Of a stretch of 6,753 nt of DNA, positions 5,987 to 6,753 are shown piece by piece. The translations under genes were made by a program, and so were the position numbers. The notes under the pieces are model-generated. The model saw nothing but the letters and a program-made list of their open reading frames with translations, was not told the origin of the DNA and did no database searches. Source of the DNA: Microcaldota archaeon. GTDB lineage: Archaea; Micrarchaeota; Micrarchaeia; Micrarchaeales; Micrarchaeaceae. Each line of letters begins with the position of its first letter. The stretch's first letter is position 1. Location of the stretch: the NCBI GenBank assembly GCA_021828345.1, contig JAJZJI010000064.1, positions 1-6,753 of the forward strand, read 5' to 3'.

Positions 5987-6064
5987 ATGGGGCAGCTATA
6001 TAAGAGAACCAGCCGAAAGAATTACTGCATTAACTCTCTCAGGGGGTGTTTCCCTTATACGTAA
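5987..6064 (+). CDS. Short ORF, probably the true N-terminus of the following winged-helix protein
   Basis: ATG 5987 has GGTGA four bases upstream and opens a 25-codon frame (MGQLYKRTSRKNYC...) ending at TAA 6062-6064. It overlaps the next ORF by 19 bases. At 6042-6046 is a run of five G and at 6049-6055 the heptamer TTTCCCT, which in this frame is read T TTC CCT, the X XXY YYZ pattern of -1 frameshift sites. A -1 shift there, or one extra G in the run, would join it to the next ORF as one protein of about 141 residues. Alternatively it is a leader peptide or is not translated. Basic composition is consistent with a DNA-binding protein's N-terminus. Confidence 0.4.
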   Translation: MGQLYKRTSRKNYCINSLRGCFPYT

Positions 6065-6411
6065 GTAAATCTACTTTTAAGTATAAAAGACGTAGTTTCA
6101 ATAACGGTTTACCTGTAATTCAACATAAGTTATATGTTCTATTCTTTGAGAACCCTCGAAATATAGAGGATTTTATAGCGGACATTCGTTCTCATAAAAT
6201 ATCTAATAGAACTCTGACGCAAATTAATGATAGAAGACTATTTACTTCTTTTTCCCGTCTAATTAATACACACCCAGAGGTTTTGGTTTATTCTCTCATT
6301 TATGATAAAGAGAGAGTTAAATTAGGAGATATAATAGATTCAAGTGGGCTCGAAAGAGAAACTGTTTTAAAAGCTCTGGAAAAATTAAAGAACATGGGGG
6401 TGGTAGAATGA
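6046..6411 (+). CDS. Winged-helix DNA-binding protein (start uncertain)
   Basis: The only early start in this frame is GTG 6046, preceded immediately by GGGG with no usable spacing, and a stop lies 15 bases upstream in frame. There is no ATG until near the end, so the annotated start is doubtful (see the ORF at 5987). The 121-residue product has a basic N-terminus (FKYKRRSF), a middle region beginning HKLYVLFFENPRNIEDFIAD, and a C-terminal HTH at about 79-121: VLVYSLIYDKERVKLGDIID, then GLERETVLKALEKLKNMGVV. This matches the core of MarR/ArsR-like winged helices (helix, HTH, then a first wing strand), but the protein stops just before the wing. It is coupled to the next gene by an ATGA overlap, suggesting it regulates or partners the ATPase, for example in replication. 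Function not established. Confidence 0.7.
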   Translation: MFPLYVSKSTFKYKRRSFNNGLPVIQHKLYVLFFENPRNIEDFIADIRSHKISNRTLTQINDRRLFTSFSRLINTHPEVLVYSLIYDKERVKLGDIIDSSGLERETVLKALEKLKNMGVVE

Positions 6412-6753
6412 CTATCACTCTAACAAGACACAGGAGTAATAAGAAAAAACAGGACAAATCACAAATATTTGAGCTTAGAGCGTATCAGAAACCTGTTTAT
6501 GAAAAAATTAAAACGAATTTGGAAGAACACAAAATATCTACATTTTTACCACCAAACGGATGGGGTAAAACCTTCCTAATGACAAAATTTTTAGCCGAAA
6601 ATCCTGGTACAGTTATAGTATCACGTCTAAAGAAACATCTTTTCAATGAAATATATGCAAAACTACAAGCTGATAAAGAAGCATTTTCGAGGACTATGTT
6701 TATTGATAGTGCTCTATCTTCAACATATCATCCAGAATTATCACCTGATAGAT
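6408..6753 (+). CDS. Helicase-like P-loop ATPase, N-terminal part (3' partial)
   Basis: ATG 6408 overlaps the TGA of the previous gene (ATGA), and GGGGGTGG just upstream provides a ribosome-binding site. The frame runs off the right edge after 115 codons. After a basic N-terminus (RHRSNKKK), residues 23-34 read LRAYQKPVYEKI, resembling the Q-motif area of superfamily 2 helicases. Residues 48-55 are PPNGWGKT, a Walker A motif with Gly51, Gly53, Lys54 and Thr55 and an unusual Trp at 52. TVIVSRLKKHLFNEIYAKL at about 70-88 fits the position of motif Ia. These features suggest a superfamily 2 DNA/RNA helicase or related ATPase in replication, transcription or packaging. The DEAD/DEAH box and later motifs lie outside the window, so the subfamily cannot be named. 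Confidence 0.75.
   Translation, partial: MTITLTRHRSNKKKQDKSQIFELRAYQKPVYEKIKTNLEEHKISTFLPPNGWGKTFLMTKFLAENPGTVIVSRLKKHLFNEIYAKLQADKEAFSRTMFIDSALSSTYHPELSPDR

Noticed and set aside
1..6753. tRNA, rRNA or insertion sequence
   Set aside because: No cloverleaf-like G+C-rich segment, rRNA-like tract, transposase motif or terminal inverted repeats were seen by eye on either strand.

Overview
The window is A+T-rich (roughly one third G+C by eye) and every supported gene lies on the + strand. It looks archaeal and most likely comes from an archaeal virus, provirus or plasmid. Seen directly: Shine-Dalgarno sites of the form AGGAGGT, TATA-box-like elements (TTTATATAG, CTATATAAA) upstream of gene clusters, tightly packed or overlapping small genes, several small helix-turn-helix (HTH) proteins, a very large surface protein loaded with N-glycosylation sequons, and the start of a P-loop ATPase. 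The mobile or viral reading and the exact host lineage are inference; no hallmark capsid or integrase gene is visible.

Region 1 (2-3646) is the 3' part of one giant gene, open to the left edge. It encodes an extracellular fibre with a C-terminal membrane anchor. The stalk is built from an 18-residue helical repeat with N-x-S/T sequons at recurring positions. A DUF2341-like plus lectin-like beta module of about 280 residues interrupts the stalk exactly at a repeat boundary. A Gly/Ser linker, a beta-rich domain and a two-helix membrane hairpin follow. The likely job is adhesion or host recognition.

Region 2 (3647-3982) is a non-coding regulatory stretch. It holds a T-run, an inverted copy of a short motif, a conserved cis-module and a TATA box with a strong ribosome-binding site. 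Region 3 (3983-4820) is a three-gene cluster: an HTH protein, a small membrane protein and a 47-residue zinc-ribbon protein that overlaps it. Region 4 (4821-5072) is a second non-coding stretch. It carries another copy of the cis-module (22 bp identical, same internal spacing) and a 9-bp perfect inverted repeat just upstream of the next gene.

Region 5 (5073-5940) holds two overlapping genes for HTH proteins that are related to each other and, more distantly, to the one in region 3. Region 6 (5941-6753) has a bulged hairpin, a short ORF that seems to run into a winged-helix protein by a frame change at a G-run and slippery sequence, and, coupled by an ATGA overlap, the start of a helicase-like P-loop ATPase that runs off the right edge.

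The shared cis-module ahead of two HTH-led clusters suggests one coordinated regulatory circuit in which the small HTH proteins may control these promoters. That is a hypothesis from layout only.
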